Part shown: one piece after another, positions 17,292 through 25,427 of the stretch | How the letters are laid out: each line of letters begins with the position of its first letter | Position numbering within the stretch: position 1 is the first letter of the stretch | Assembly (NCBI RefSeq): GCF_018918055.1 | Contig: NZ_JAHLPS010000058.1 | Span: forward strand, 1 to 63,081 | Reading direction: 5' to 3' | DNA from: Caproiciproducens sp. MSJ-32 | GTDB taxonomy: Bacteria; Bacillota; Clostridia; Clostridiales; Clostridiaceae | Length of the DNA: 63,081 nucleotides | Translations under genes and position numbers: made by a program | The notes under the pieces: generated by a model | What the model was told of the DNA's origin: nothing | What the model saw: the letters and a program-made list of their open reading frames with translations, nothing else | Database searches by the model: none

Positions 17292-18273
17292 ATCTTTTTT
17301 CTTCCCTTCCATCAGCATAATGAGCAAACCTTCCTGAAGTTCGTTTATTAACAGGATCTTCTCTATCATAAGGCCAGCCGCCAAATTGGGTTTCTTGATA
17401 ATCTGCAAAGGCTTGGTATATTTCCTCCTTGGTATTCATAACAAAAGGTCCATATTGTACTACAGGCTCCTTTATTGGCTCTCCTTCTAAAACTATAAAA
17501 TAATCCTCTTTTTCTCCATTAACTATTGAAATTTCTTCATTTCCAGCTAGCTTTATACGAGTTGATGCTTCGATAGCATTCCCTTCAATAATAAGCTTGC
17601 CTTCTCCTTGATAAAAATACAAGTTTCTTATTAATGTTTCTGAAACAGCTGGCAATGTCATAGATACTTCTGATTCCATTTTTATCAAATATATTCCTAC
17701 ATTATTATTTTTATCTGCTGCCCATGAATTTTTATTTGGCTCTAAACTTTCTCTTCCTTCTAATTTGCCAGTAATTAGCCTGATATTGGTTTTTCTCCCC
17801 TTTTCATTTCTAATATCTATTACCGGAATATCTTCAGCCCATAACATCTTATAATCAGCTTCTACAAATTTATTTTTTGATGGGAGATTAATCCATATTT
17901 GAAACAACTCTACCGGATTCTCTTTATTTTCGTTAACAAGAGGAAACATTTCTGTATGCTGACATCCTGATCCTGTTGTTAACCATTGTACATCACCATT
18001 ACCATAACGTCCATAAGATCCTTTTGAATCAAAATGATCTACATATCCATCAAGAACTATAGTTATAGTTTCGAATCCTCTGTGAGGATGTACAGGAAAT
18101 CCTGGAACTAACTTACCATGATACATACTAAACCCGTCTTTTCCTGAAAAATCATTACCAATTTCCCTTCCTATTAATAATTCACTATCTATTCCTTGAT
18201 ACTCATTTCCTTTTGGATATAAATCTTTATGATGGGCACAAAATATAAAAGGACTGCTTAGGCAGCCCTCCAT
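17269..18273 (-). CDS. Pirin-like bicupin protein
   Basis: A 334-residue protein with a cupin domain bearing the pirin metal site (HPHRGFET and QHTEMFP) and a second, degenerate cupin half. Bacterial pirins bind iron and some act as quercetin dioxygenases; the role here is unknown. The beginning of the frame is odd: a terminator-like hairpin (18251-18268) lies within the first codons. The ATG at 18273 is preceded by AGAGG about 12 bases upstream, longer than usual. No better start was found. It overlaps aroD downstream. Confidence 0.8.
   Translation of the reverse strand: MEGCLSSPFIFCAHHKDLYPKGNEYQGIDSELLIGREIGNDFSGKDGFSMYHGKLVPGFPVHPHRGFETITIVLDGYVDHFDSKGSYGRYGNGDVQWLTTGSGCQHTEMFPLVNENKENPVELFQIWINLPSKNKFVEADYKMLWAEDIPVIDIRNEKGRKTNIRLITGKLEGRESLEPNKNSWAADKNNNVGIYLIKMESEVSMTLPAVSETLIRNLYFYQGEGKLIIEGNAIEASTRIKLAGNEEISIVNGEKEDYFIVLEGEPIKEPVVQYGPFVMNTKEEIYQAFADYQETQFGGWPYDREDPVNKRTSGRFAHYADGREEKRYDESSKG
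18251..18268 (-). terminator. Terminator-like hairpin inside the pirin 5' coding region
   Basis: On the minus strand GGGCTGC pairs with GCAGTCC (one G-T pair) around CTAA and is followed by TTTTATATTTT. It is placed as a terminator for the upstream NCS2 permease gene but falls inside the annotated start of the pirin frame. Confidence 0.5.
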
Positions 18274-18366
18274 ATTATATTAAAACCTCTATATAGTCTA
18301 TTATTAGCCCTATTTATTCTCTTTAATATCCCCTTATATTTATCCTATTGCTTCTCTTTAATTTTT

Positions 18367-19794
18367 TTATGCTAAATCAGCTTGTACCCCTTCATTAACT
18401 TCATTAATTTCTTCATTAACCGTAACTTCTTCTTTATTGCCAATTGATAAAATAAGATTTAAAACTATTCCCACAACAGCAGCTGTTGCTAAAGCTGGAA
18501 GTTGTATTCCGAACATTGGTATCATTCCACCTTCAAAGGCATAGTTTCCACCTAGTCCTACAATTAATATTACTGCTATAACAGCTAAGTTCTTAGAGCT
18601 AAACATATCTACTTTCTTATCCATCATGATTGTTATTCCTTGTGCTCCTATAACTCCATAAAGATATACTGAAAGCCCTCCAATTACTGATGTTGGTATA
18701 GAATAAATTACATTTATTAATGGTGTAAAGCATGAAATAATCATTGTTATCACTGCTGCTGCCATTAAAACTGGTACAGAGAAATTCTTTGATATCGCCA
18801 TTGTACTAATATTTTCACCATAGTTTGTACCAGCTGGTCCACCAATTAAGCCTGAGATTATATCTCCCATACCATCACCAATTAAGTTTAAACCTAGTTT
18901 ATCTTCAATTTCATATACCTTTTTAGAACCCTTTTTCTTAGCTAAATCATTAACATAGGTGTGTAATTGATATACATGGGCAGTTGATTCAGGTATAGTT
19001 GCTATTGCTATAGGCATTATTGCAATTAAAGCTTCCCATGATGGTTTAGGGAATGTGAATATTGGAATACTAAAAATGCTATTTGTTTCTACTGTATTAA
19101 AATTCACAAATGGTATTCCTGTTATTGATCCTATTACTAAAGCTGTTAAATATCCTGTTAGAAGTCCAAATAGAATTGGAAGCTGACTAAGTTTACCCTT
19201 TAGATAAACTGAGTATATTATAGTTGATAATAATGTTACTAAAGCTATTACCCAAGCATAACCTGCTGCCATAGCTTGATCTGCTTCAGCAACTCCTGCA
19301 GGAACTGCAGCTGCATTTCCCATAGCATTTGCTGCTAATGATAATCCTATAATAATTGCTATACTTCCTGTTACTGTTGCTGGAAGAACTCTCTCAATAA
19401 ACTTCTTTCCACTTTTATTTATTATCAATCCAGCTATTATTGAAACAAAGCCAGACATTACAATTCCAAATTGAGCTATTGAAATTTTATCATTTAATGT
19501 ATAACTTGCAAAAGCATCCGCACTCATTATTGAAGCTATTGCTGCTATATATGAAAAACTTGAACCATAGTATAATGGAAGTTTCTTTCCTGTAATTAAT
19601 ATAAATCCTAAAGTTGCAAGCCCGCTAGCAAAAATTGTTGTTGAAACATGGAAACCTGTAATTAATGCTACTAGAACTGTGGCAGGAAACATTACCACTA
19701 TTTGTTGAAGTGCAAATAAGATAAGTTCAAAGAATGGTGGCCTTTCATCTGGTAAATAGCCCATTAATTGATTGTTTGTTGATTTTGTTGTCAT
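18367..19794 (-). CDS. Uracil/xanthine permease (NCS2 family)
   Basis: A 475-residue nucleobase:cation symporter with about 12-14 membrane segments. FELILFALQQIVVMFPATVLVALITGF, ALIAIMPIAIATIPESTAHV and GDGMGDIISGLIGGPAGTNYGENI match NCS2 signatures, including the Glu in the substrate-binding segment. UraA-like proteins import uracil; others take purines, and the sequence alone does not decide. It is preceded by a structured leader with a terminator, implying attenuation control. Confidence 0.85.
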   Translation of the reverse strand: MTTKSTNNQLMGYLPDERPPFFELILFALQQIVVMFPATVLVALITGFHVSTTIFASGLATLGFILITGKKLPLYYGSSFSYIAAIASIMSADAFASYTLNDKISIAQFGIVMSGFVSIIAGLIINKSGKKFIERVLPATVTGSIAIIIGLSLAANAMGNAAAVPAGVAEADQAMAAGYAWVIALVTLLSTIIYSVYLKGKLSQLPILFGLLTGYLTALVIGSITGIPFVNFNTVETNSIFSIPIFTFPKPSWEALIAIMPIAIATIPESTAHVYQLHTYVNDLAKKKGSKKVYEIEDKLGLNLIGDGMGDIISGLIGGPAGTNYGENISTMAISKNFSVPVLMAAAVITMIISCFTPLINVIYSIPTSVIGGLSVYLYGVIGAQGITIMMDKKVDMFSSKNLAVIAVILIVGLGGNYAFEGGMIPMFGIQLPALATAAVVGIVLNLILSIGNKEEVTVNEEINEVNEGVQADLA

Positions 19795-19848
19795 ATTAAT
19801 ACCTCCTAAATTTTAATAATTTAAAAGGATAAAAAAAATCATAAAAAA

Positions 19849-19869
19849 AATCTTGCTTTTAGCAAGATT
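19849..19869 (-). terminator. Leader terminator before the NCS2 permease
   Basis: AATCTTGCT and AGCAAGATT form a perfect nine-bp stem with a three-base loop, followed on the minus strand by eight T. It is 55 bases before the permease start codon and downstream of a second paired region, so it probably attenuates transcription. Confidence 0.85.
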
Positions 19870-19960
19870 CGAAAATTAGCAGCATAAAAAAGCTAATATT
19901 ATTTCCACTGCACAATATTTCAAATCTTACTGGTGTCCCGCACCACTTTAAAGATTTTAT
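19870..19960 (-). promoter_or_regulatory. Unassigned structured leader, candidate riboswitch or attenuator
   Basis: On the minus strand AAATCTT (19951-19957) can pair with AAGATTT (19922-19928), enclosing a small stem GGTG/CACC with loop CGGGA. A second pairing, AATATT with AATATT, encloses GTGCAGTGG. The AAGATTT strand could alternatively pair with the AATCTT side of the terminator at 19849, a classic anti-terminator arrangement. It does not fit the purine-riboswitch, PyrR-box, PreQ1 or THF consensus as I know them. Confidence 0.5.
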
Positions 19961-20126
19961 TTATCCTGCAATTAGTATTGCATATAAATTAGATTTTGTA
20001 AATATGTTTTTTAAACTTTTTTATTTATTTTTTATTCTCAATAAATAATGTTTTTATATTTATCTTAAACATAAAGCCTTTCTCCACAGCTATTAATTTT
20101 GTACACATCCCTTTTAAATAAAAAAT

Positions 20127-20159
20127 AGCTTTGATAAGCAAAATCACCTTATCAAAGCT
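20127..20159 (-). terminator. Terminator of uppP
   Basis: AGCTTTGATAAG and its exact complement form a 12-bp stem with a nine-base loop, followed on the minus strand by T-rich sequence, 15 bases after the uppP stop codon. Confidence 0.85.
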
Positions 20160-20173
20160 ATCCTGCATTTATA

Positions 20174-20995
20174 TTATGCTAATAAAAAGTATCCAACAAC
20201 TAATAATCCTAATATAATACGGTACCAGCCAAAAGCTTTAAAATCGTTATTTTTAATATATTTCATTAAAAATCTTATTGCAATTATAGAAACCACAAAA
20301 GCAACAATCATACCTACCATTAAAATAGCTACTTCCATGCCTGTGAAATCAAATCCAAATTTAATTAGTTTAAGAGCACTTGCTCCAAACATTACCGGAA
20401 TTGACAGAAAAAATGAATATTCTGCTGCAATATAACGAGAAGTTCCAAGAATAATTGCTCCAAGAATAGTTGCTCCAGAACGTGAAGTACCAGGGATTAA
20501 TGATAATACTTGAAACAATCCTATTCCAAAAGCAGTAGCATAAGATAACTCCTCAAAACTATTTATTTTAGATAGTTTGTTTTTATTACGATTTTCTATA
20601 ATAATAAATAAAATTCCATAAATAATAAGTGTTATAGCAACTGTTTGATAATTATATAAGTGCTCATCTAACCAATCATCAAACAATACCCCTAAAACTC
20701 CAGCTGGTAATACACCTATAATTACCTTATACCAAATCTGCATAGTAGATTTTATCTCTTTTGAAGACTTATTAGATGAAAAAGGATTTAATTTGTTAAA
20801 ATACAAAAGAACTACAGCTAAAATAGCTCCTAATTGTATAACTACAAAAAACATTTCTTTAAATGCATCTGAAACATTTAACTTAATAAATTCCTCAACT
20901 AAAATCATGTGACCAGTACTGCTTATAGGAAGCCATTCAGTTATTCCTTCAACTATTCCTAAAAAAGCTGCCTTTAATAATTCAATTAATAACAT
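20174..20995 (-). CDS. uppP: Undecaprenyl-diphosphatase UppP (BacA)
   Basis: A 273-residue membrane enzyme that dephosphorylates undecaprenyl diphosphate, recycling the lipid carrier for cell wall synthesis; overexpression gives bacitracin resistance. The two catalytic signatures are [20 protein letters not shown] near the N terminus and [12 protein letters not shown] in the middle. About eight membrane segments are present and the length is usual. It is monocistronic. Confidence 0.92.
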   Translation of the reverse strand: MLLIELLKAAFLGIVEGITEWLPISSTGHMILVEEFIKLNVSDAFKEMFFVVIQLGAILAVVLLYFNKLNPFSSNKSSKEIKSTMQIWYKVIIGVLPAGVLGVLFDDWLDEHLYNYQTVAITLIIYGILFIIIENRNKNKLSKINSFEELSYATAFGIGLFQVLSLIPGTSRSGATILGAIILGTSRYIAAEYSFFLSIPVMFGASALKLIKFGFDFTGMEVAILMVGMIVAFVVSIIAIRFLMKYIKNNDFKAFGWYRIILGLLVVGYFLLA

Positions 20996-21359
20996 TTTTC
21001 TCCTCCATATTTTATATTTTTATTACTCAAATAAATATAATAATCTATATATTTATAAGAATTATATTAATTAATATGTTATTACTTTACATTAATTTAT
21101 TATATTTCTTTCTTCTATAAAACAAAATACCCTTTTATTTCTTATATAAGTTTCTATATTAATTTTATTATAAATTATATAGTTTTTATCTAATATTTTC
21201 TTAATTTTTTCTAAATTCTAAACTTGCATATAAAAAATTATTTATGTAACCTAATATTAATTATACAACTTAAACAAAATAAATTTAATTACCATAAAAC
21301 CATAAGTTAACAATTAATTGACAATATAACAAATTGTAATTTGGTATATACTAAAATAA
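20996..21359. other. AT-rich gap upstream of uppP, no gene
   Basis: About 360 bases of extremely AT-rich sequence with no plausible reading frame. A TTGACA at 21318-21323 and a TATACT at 21347-21352 are too far apart (23 bases) for a standard promoter. Coding similarity to MYG1 begins abruptly at 21360, so the right edge may be a deletion junction. Confidence 0.5.
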
Positions 21360-21929
21360 AAGAAATTTGAAGAAGGTGCTGATGCCCTTGATAATGGAAT
21401 TTGGATAGATAAAACGGAAATACCATTACTGCATATAAGTGCCATAATCGAAAAATTCAATCCTCTTTGGAATTCTGATAAAGATGAAAATGAAGCTTTT
21501 AATGAAGCTGTAGAACTTGCAAGGACTATATTAAATAATGCTATTGAATATAAATTTTCTGTGCTAGATTCTAAAGAACATGTTTTAAGAGCTTATAAAA
21601 ATAGAACTATTCCTGAATTATTAATTCTAGATAGATACTGTCCTTACAGCTCTTCCCTTAGGGAAATTGATGCTAAGGAAGAAGTTTTATATGTGATTTA
21701 TCCAAGAGAAGATAGTTATGCCCTTCAATCTATAAGAGATGAGAATAAAATAGATAAAAAGAAGCTTCCAAAAGCCTGGGCTGGATTAAGAGGGGAAGAA
21801 TTAGCGGCTGTAACTGGTATTCCTGATGCTATATTCTGCCATACAGGAAGATTTATCGCTATAACTGAAACAAGAGAAGGAATAATGAAATTAGCCAAAA
21901 TAGCTATAGAAGCTCCGAAAGAAGACTAA
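21360..21929 (+). pseudogene. MYG1/UPF0160 family protein, 5'-truncated
   Basis: Starting at 21360 a continuous frame encodes about 189 residues matching the C-terminal two thirds of MYG1-type predicted phosphoesterases or exonucleases. It includes LDNGIWIDKTEIP, FNPLWNSD, PYSSSLREID, YVIYPRED, KAWAGLRGEELAAVTGIPDAIFCHTGRFI. The catalytic N-terminal part, with the metal-binding His and Asp motifs, is missing: an in-frame TAA precedes 21360 and upstream sequence is unrelated. A GTG at 21561 gives only 122 residues and lacks a ribosome site. The gene is almost certainly non-functional. Confidence 0.75.
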
Positions 21930-21960
21930 CTTAATTTTATAATTTCCAGATAGTAATTAA

Positions 21961-21997
21961 GGTCCATCTACTAAAAATAATTTTAAATAGATGGACC
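21961..21997 (+). terminator. Terminator after the MYG1 remnant
   Basis: GGTCCATCTA and TAGATGGACC form a 10-bp perfect stem with a 17-base AT-rich loop, followed by TTTAAATTC. Confidence 0.75.
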
Positions 21998-22025
21998 TTT
22001 AAATTCTAATTATTATAAAAAATTT

Positions 22026-22178
22026 CTAAAAAGGCCTTGCTTTTTCGTGCCCAGCCTTTGCTTTTCCTTGAATTTCAGGTACAGGATCCTGAGTATTTTT
22101 AGGTATATGTAATTTTTTATTGCTTTCTGTACCATGTGGTTCTTTTGGATTTGGTCTTCTCATTCCTGCCTTAGCCAT
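22026..22178 (-). CDS. Small conserved-looking basic protein, 50 residues
   Basis: A 50-residue frame beginning MAKAGMRRPNPKEPHGTESN and ending HEKARPF. The ATG at 22178 is preceded by GAGGTGATATTT, a strong ribosome site. The peptide is hydrophilic, rich in Lys, Pro and Gly, with no cysteine or membrane segment. The composition resembles small spore or nucleic-acid-associated proteins of clostridia, but I do not recognise a named family. The frame is closed by a TAG at 22026. Confidence 0.65.
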   Translation of the reverse strand: MAKAGMRRPNPKEPHGTESNKKLHIPKNTQDPVPEIQGKAKAGHEKARPF

Positions 22179-22246
22179 AAATATCACCTCAAATTTATTT
22201 TGTGAAATAAGGCAAGTATTTATTCTAATTTATTTTATATATTTTT

Positions 22247-22723
22247 TTATAAAGGTATATCAATTCCTCTATGTTCAACAGGGGTGGAAAATACAATTTG
22301 AGTATCTGTATCTCCAAATCTTTGTAATACCCCAATAAATTCATCTAGTTCCATTGTTGTACGGAAGGCAACTTCTATAAGCATAGAATAAGCACCAGTT
22401 ACACAGTTACATTCAATAACATTAGGACATGCTTTTATAAAAGGGTAAAATTCCGGTTTCTGTTGGGGAGTCATCTTTAAATTTATAAAGGCTTTAATAT
22501 TATATCCTAACTTCAAATAATCAACTTGAGCAGTATAACCAGTAATAACTCCTTCTTCCTCTAATTTTAAAATACGTGAAGAAACGGCTGGAGTAGATAA
22601 ATATACTTCTTCTGCTAAATGTTTAAGTGAATACCTTGAATTTTCTTGTAATAATTTTACTAATTTTAAATCAATCTTATCCATATTTCTTAGCATGAAT
22701 ATATTTATTCTGCTAAAATTCAC
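22247..22723 (-). CDS. Lrp/AsnC family transcriptional regulator
   Basis: About 145-158 residues. The N-terminal HTH reads DKIDLKLVKLLQENSRYSLKHLAEEVYLSTPAVSSRILKLE by family pattern (seen in two halves), followed by a C-terminal ligand-binding RAM domain with NVIECNCVTGAYSMLIEVAF. Such proteins sense amino acids. The start is uncertain: the frame opens with a GTG at 22723 next to a purine-rich site, while ATGs at 22696 and 22684 are nearer the usual family start but lack a clear ribosome site. It faces away from the small gene at 22026 and follows cstA. Confidence 0.85.
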   Translation of the reverse strand: MNFSRINIFMLRNMDKIDLKLVKLLQENSRYSLKHLAEEVYLSTPAVSSRILKLEEEGVITGYTAQVDYLKLGYNIKAFINLKMTPQQKPEFYPFIKACPNVIECNCVTGAYSMLIEVAFRTTMELDEFIGVLQRFGDTDTQIVFSTPVEHRGIDIPL

Positions 22724-22870
22724 CTCTCTCCCTATCTATTAATTATTGCAAAAATATTATATATATTAATATATTAAAGTTTATCTTTATATATTTCAAG
22801 TATTTTTGATTGAAGTAATTAAAAAAATTAAGTTTAATATAAATTTTACACCTTCTTCTTTAAATAATTA

Positions 22871-22900
22871 AAAAATAGCACTTTTAAAGTGCTATTTTTT
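22871..22900. terminator. Bidirectional terminator after the CstA-type gene
   Basis: A near-perfect palindrome of about 14-bp arms around AGCACTTT/AAAGTGCT, with A tracts on the left and T tracts on the right. On the minus strand it ends the cstA transcript. Confidence 0.85.
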
Positions 22901-22902
22901 AA

Positions 22903-24312
22903 TTATTTATTTTTAATATTACCTTTTATACATCGCAAATATAAACCTAAACATAAAAGAGCAAAAATAATTCCTATAGGATAGGAGATTGATGAACTTA
23001 ACTCAAATCCTTCTGGAGCCATTAAAATATAAGTCATACTTACTGCTGACATAAAGGTTGCTGGCAATGCAGCCATCCAGCCATTCTTTCCATTTTTATG
23101 AAGATAAACTCCACCAGCCCATAAAACAAGCATTGCTAAAGTTTGATTACTCCATGCAAAATATCTCCATATAATTTGTACATCAACTTGAGTTAATATT
23201 GCACCAACACCTAAAATAATTATTGCAAGAACTAATCTTTTTTTAATCTTCTTTTGATCTATTTTAAACCAATCTGCAATAACAAGTCTAGCACTTCTAA
23301 AAGCTGTATCTCCCGATGATATAGGACAAACAATTACACCTATCATAGCAAAAATTGCTCCTATTGGTCCAAGTAAACCTCTAGTAATTTCATAAACAAC
23401 CGGTCCTTGTCCGCCTAATTCCTTAATTGCAGTTTGTAAACCACCAGTTGAACCATAAAAAGCAACACCTGCAGCTGCCCATATAAGTGCTATGACCCCT
23501 TCTGCTACCATTGCACCATAAAATATTTTTCTACCATCTCTCTCTGATTTCATACATCTAGCCATGATTGGAGATTGAGTAGCATGAAAACCTGAAATTG
23601 CCCCACAAGCAACAGATACAAACATCATTGGCCATATAGGAGTATTACTAGGATGAAGAGAAGTAAATGTAATCTCTGGTATTTTATATCCCTTAAAAAT
23701 AATTCCTCCAATTACCCCTACAGCCATAACAATTAAACTCAAACCAAAAACAGGATAAACTTTACCAATTATCTTATCTACTGGTAAAAATGTTGCTAAA
23801 AAATAATAAACAAGTATCACTATTAGCCAAAAAGTAAAATTTAAAGCATTTGGAGTAAGCATTGCTAAAAGAGCAGCTGGACCAGTCGTAAAGGAAACTC
23901 CAACTAAAACAAGCAATACAACAGAAAATATACGCATAACCTTTTGCATAAAAGTTCCTAAATAAATACCAACTATTTCACCAACGGTAATTCCATTATG
24001 ACGCATTGACATCATGCCTGATAAATAATCATGAACTCCTCCTGCAAGAATAGTACCAAAGGTAATCCATAAAAATACTGAAGGACCCCATAAAGCTCCT
24101 GCTATAGCTCCAAATATAGGACCTAATCCTGCTATATTTAGCAACTGAACAAGGAATACTCTCCAATTTGGCATTACTACATAATCTGCTCCATCTGCCA
24201 TAGTAACTGCTGGGGTTTCCCTATCATCTGGTCCAAAGTTACTTTCAACAACTTTGCCATATATAAAGTAACCACCTATTAAAATAACTAAACAAAGAAA
24301 GAAAGATAACAT
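22903..24312 (-). CDS. Carbon starvation protein A (CstA) family transporter
   Basis: A 469-residue membrane protein with about 12 segments. The N-terminal LLNIAGLGPIFGAIAGALWG and SGFHATQSPIMARCMKSE motifs are diagnostic of CstA, as is the late SSGDTAFRSARL segment. Members import peptides or pyruvate (CstA and BtsT in E. coli). This short form, lacking the extra C-terminal domain of the 700-residue enterobacterial proteins, is common in Firmicutes. The neighbouring Lrp-type regulator may control it, which is inference from adjacency only. Confidence 0.88.
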   Translation of the reverse strand: MLSFFLCLVILIGGYFIYGKVVESNFGPDDRETPAVTMADGADYVVMPNWRVFLVQLLNIAGLGPIFGAIAGALWGPSVFLWITFGTILAGGVHDYLSGMMSMRHNGITVGEIVGIYLGTFMQKVMRIFSVVLLVLVGVSFTTGPAALLAMLTPNALNFTFWLIVILVYYFLATFLPVDKIIGKVYPVFGLSLIVMAVGVIGGIIFKGYKIPEITFTSLHPSNTPIWPMMFVSVACGAISGFHATQSPIMARCMKSERDGRKIFYGAMVAEGVIALIWAAAGVAFYGSTGGLQTAIKELGGQGPVVYEITRGLLGPIGAIFAMIGVIVCPISSGDTAFRSARLVIADWFKIDQKKIKKRLVLAIIILGVGAILTQVDVQIIWRYFAWSNQTLAMLVLWAGGVYLHKNGKNGWMAALPATFMSAVSMTYILMAPEGFELSSSISYPIGIIFALLCLGLYLRCIKGNIKNK

Positions 24313-24437
24313 TAAAACACACTCCTATAAATTAAAGTCTTTATACTAGATAATATTTAATTTTTTAATAAAAAATAACTAAATTGAGATTTTAATAGAA
24401 CTTTCTTTAAATATACATTTATGATTTATATAATAAA

Positions 24438-24463
24438 AACACTCCAGGCTAATTTGGAGTGTT
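24438..24463 (-). terminator. Terminator of the BMP/nucleoside ABC operon
   Basis: AACACTCCA and TGGAGTGTT form a nine-bp stem around an eight-base loop. On the minus strand it is followed by TTTTATTAT, about 35 bases after the last permease stop codon. Confidence 0.85.
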
Positions 24464-24497
24464 CTTATTCGAAATATATAGAAACCTTATTCCAATA

Positions 24498-25427
24498 CTA
24501 TCTTTCTTCACTAAAGTATAGCATACCCAATGACTTTGGCGGTGCATTCCTAGTTGATTTCCTAATTCCAATAAAGACAAGTATAACTATTGTTACAACA
24601 TAAGGAATCATATCCATAAAATATATTGAAATAAAAGGGTTAGTTATTCTAAATCTTATTATATCTAAACCTCCAAATAAATAAGCTCCTATAATTGCCT
24701 TATTAGGTCTCCAAGCTGCAAAAACTACTAAAGCGACAGCAATCCATCCTCTACCTGCAGTTATATTTTCCTGCCATGCTGGAACATATACTAAAGAAAG
24801 ATAAGCTCCACCAAGTCCACATAAGGCTCCACCAAGCAAGATATGAATATATTTATATAACTCTATATTAATGCTTGCTGAAGCTGCAGCAGATGGATTC
24901 TCCCCTACTGCAGTTAAATTTAATCCTAGATTTGTGTTATATAAATAAATAGTTAGTATAATAGTACAAAGATATCCCATATATATGAATAAATCCTGGC
25001 TGAATAAAGCCTTACCTAATATAGGAATATCCGATAATATAGGTATTTCTATAGGTCTAAAAAAATTCTTTATACTATCAGGAGTTACTTGACCAACTAC
25101 TGACTTACCTACAAAACTTGAAAATCCACTTCCAAAAATAGTTAGAGTAAGACCAGTAACATTTTGATTAGCTTTTAAGCTCACTGTTAAAAAAGCATAT
25201 ATAAAAGCACCTAAAGCTCCTGCTGCCATAGCAGCTAATAAAGCCATTATTGCATTTTCTGTCTTTAAGCCTATAATAAAACCTATTACTGCCCCCATTA
25301 ACATCATTCCCTCTACACCTAGGTTTAAATTACCAGCCTTTTCTGTTATTATTTCACCTAAAGTTGCAAATAAAAGAGGTGTTCCAGCTACAACTGCTGC
25401 TACTAAAAAATTTGTTATCCATTCCAT
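24498..25427 (-). CDS. BMP-type (nucleoside) ABC transporter permease 2
   Basis: A 309-residue membrane subunit of the branched-chain/BPD_transp_2 superfamily, similar to YufQ/NupQ. LGEIITEKAGNLNLGVEGMMLMGAV, AVGENPSAAASASINI and GRGWIAVALVVFAAWRP fit guanosine/nucleoside transporters. It directly abuts the first permease gene, the stop of one lying next to the start of the other. It depends on the ATPase encoded upstream, which is interrupted here. Confidence 0.88.
   Translation of the reverse strand: MEWITNFLVAAVVAGTPLLFATLGEIITEKAGNLNLGVEGMMLMGAVIGFIIGLKTENAIMALLAAMAAGALGAFIYAFLTVSLKANQNVTGLTLTIFGSGFSSFVGKSVVGQVTPDSIKNFFRPIEIPILSDIPILGKALFSQDLFIYMGYLCTIILTIYLYNTNLGLNLTAVGENPSAAASASINIELYKYIHILLGGALCGLGGAYLSLVYVPAWQENITAGRGWIAVALVVFAAWRPNKAIIGAYLFGGLDIIRFRITNPFISIYFMDMIPYVVTIVILVFIGIRKSTRNAPPKSLGMLYFSEER

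Noticed and set aside
19849-19960. Purine riboswitch before the NCS2 permease
   Set aside because: The conserved purine-aptamer loops (such as the TATAA...GGGT...CTACC order) are absent and the stems are too short.
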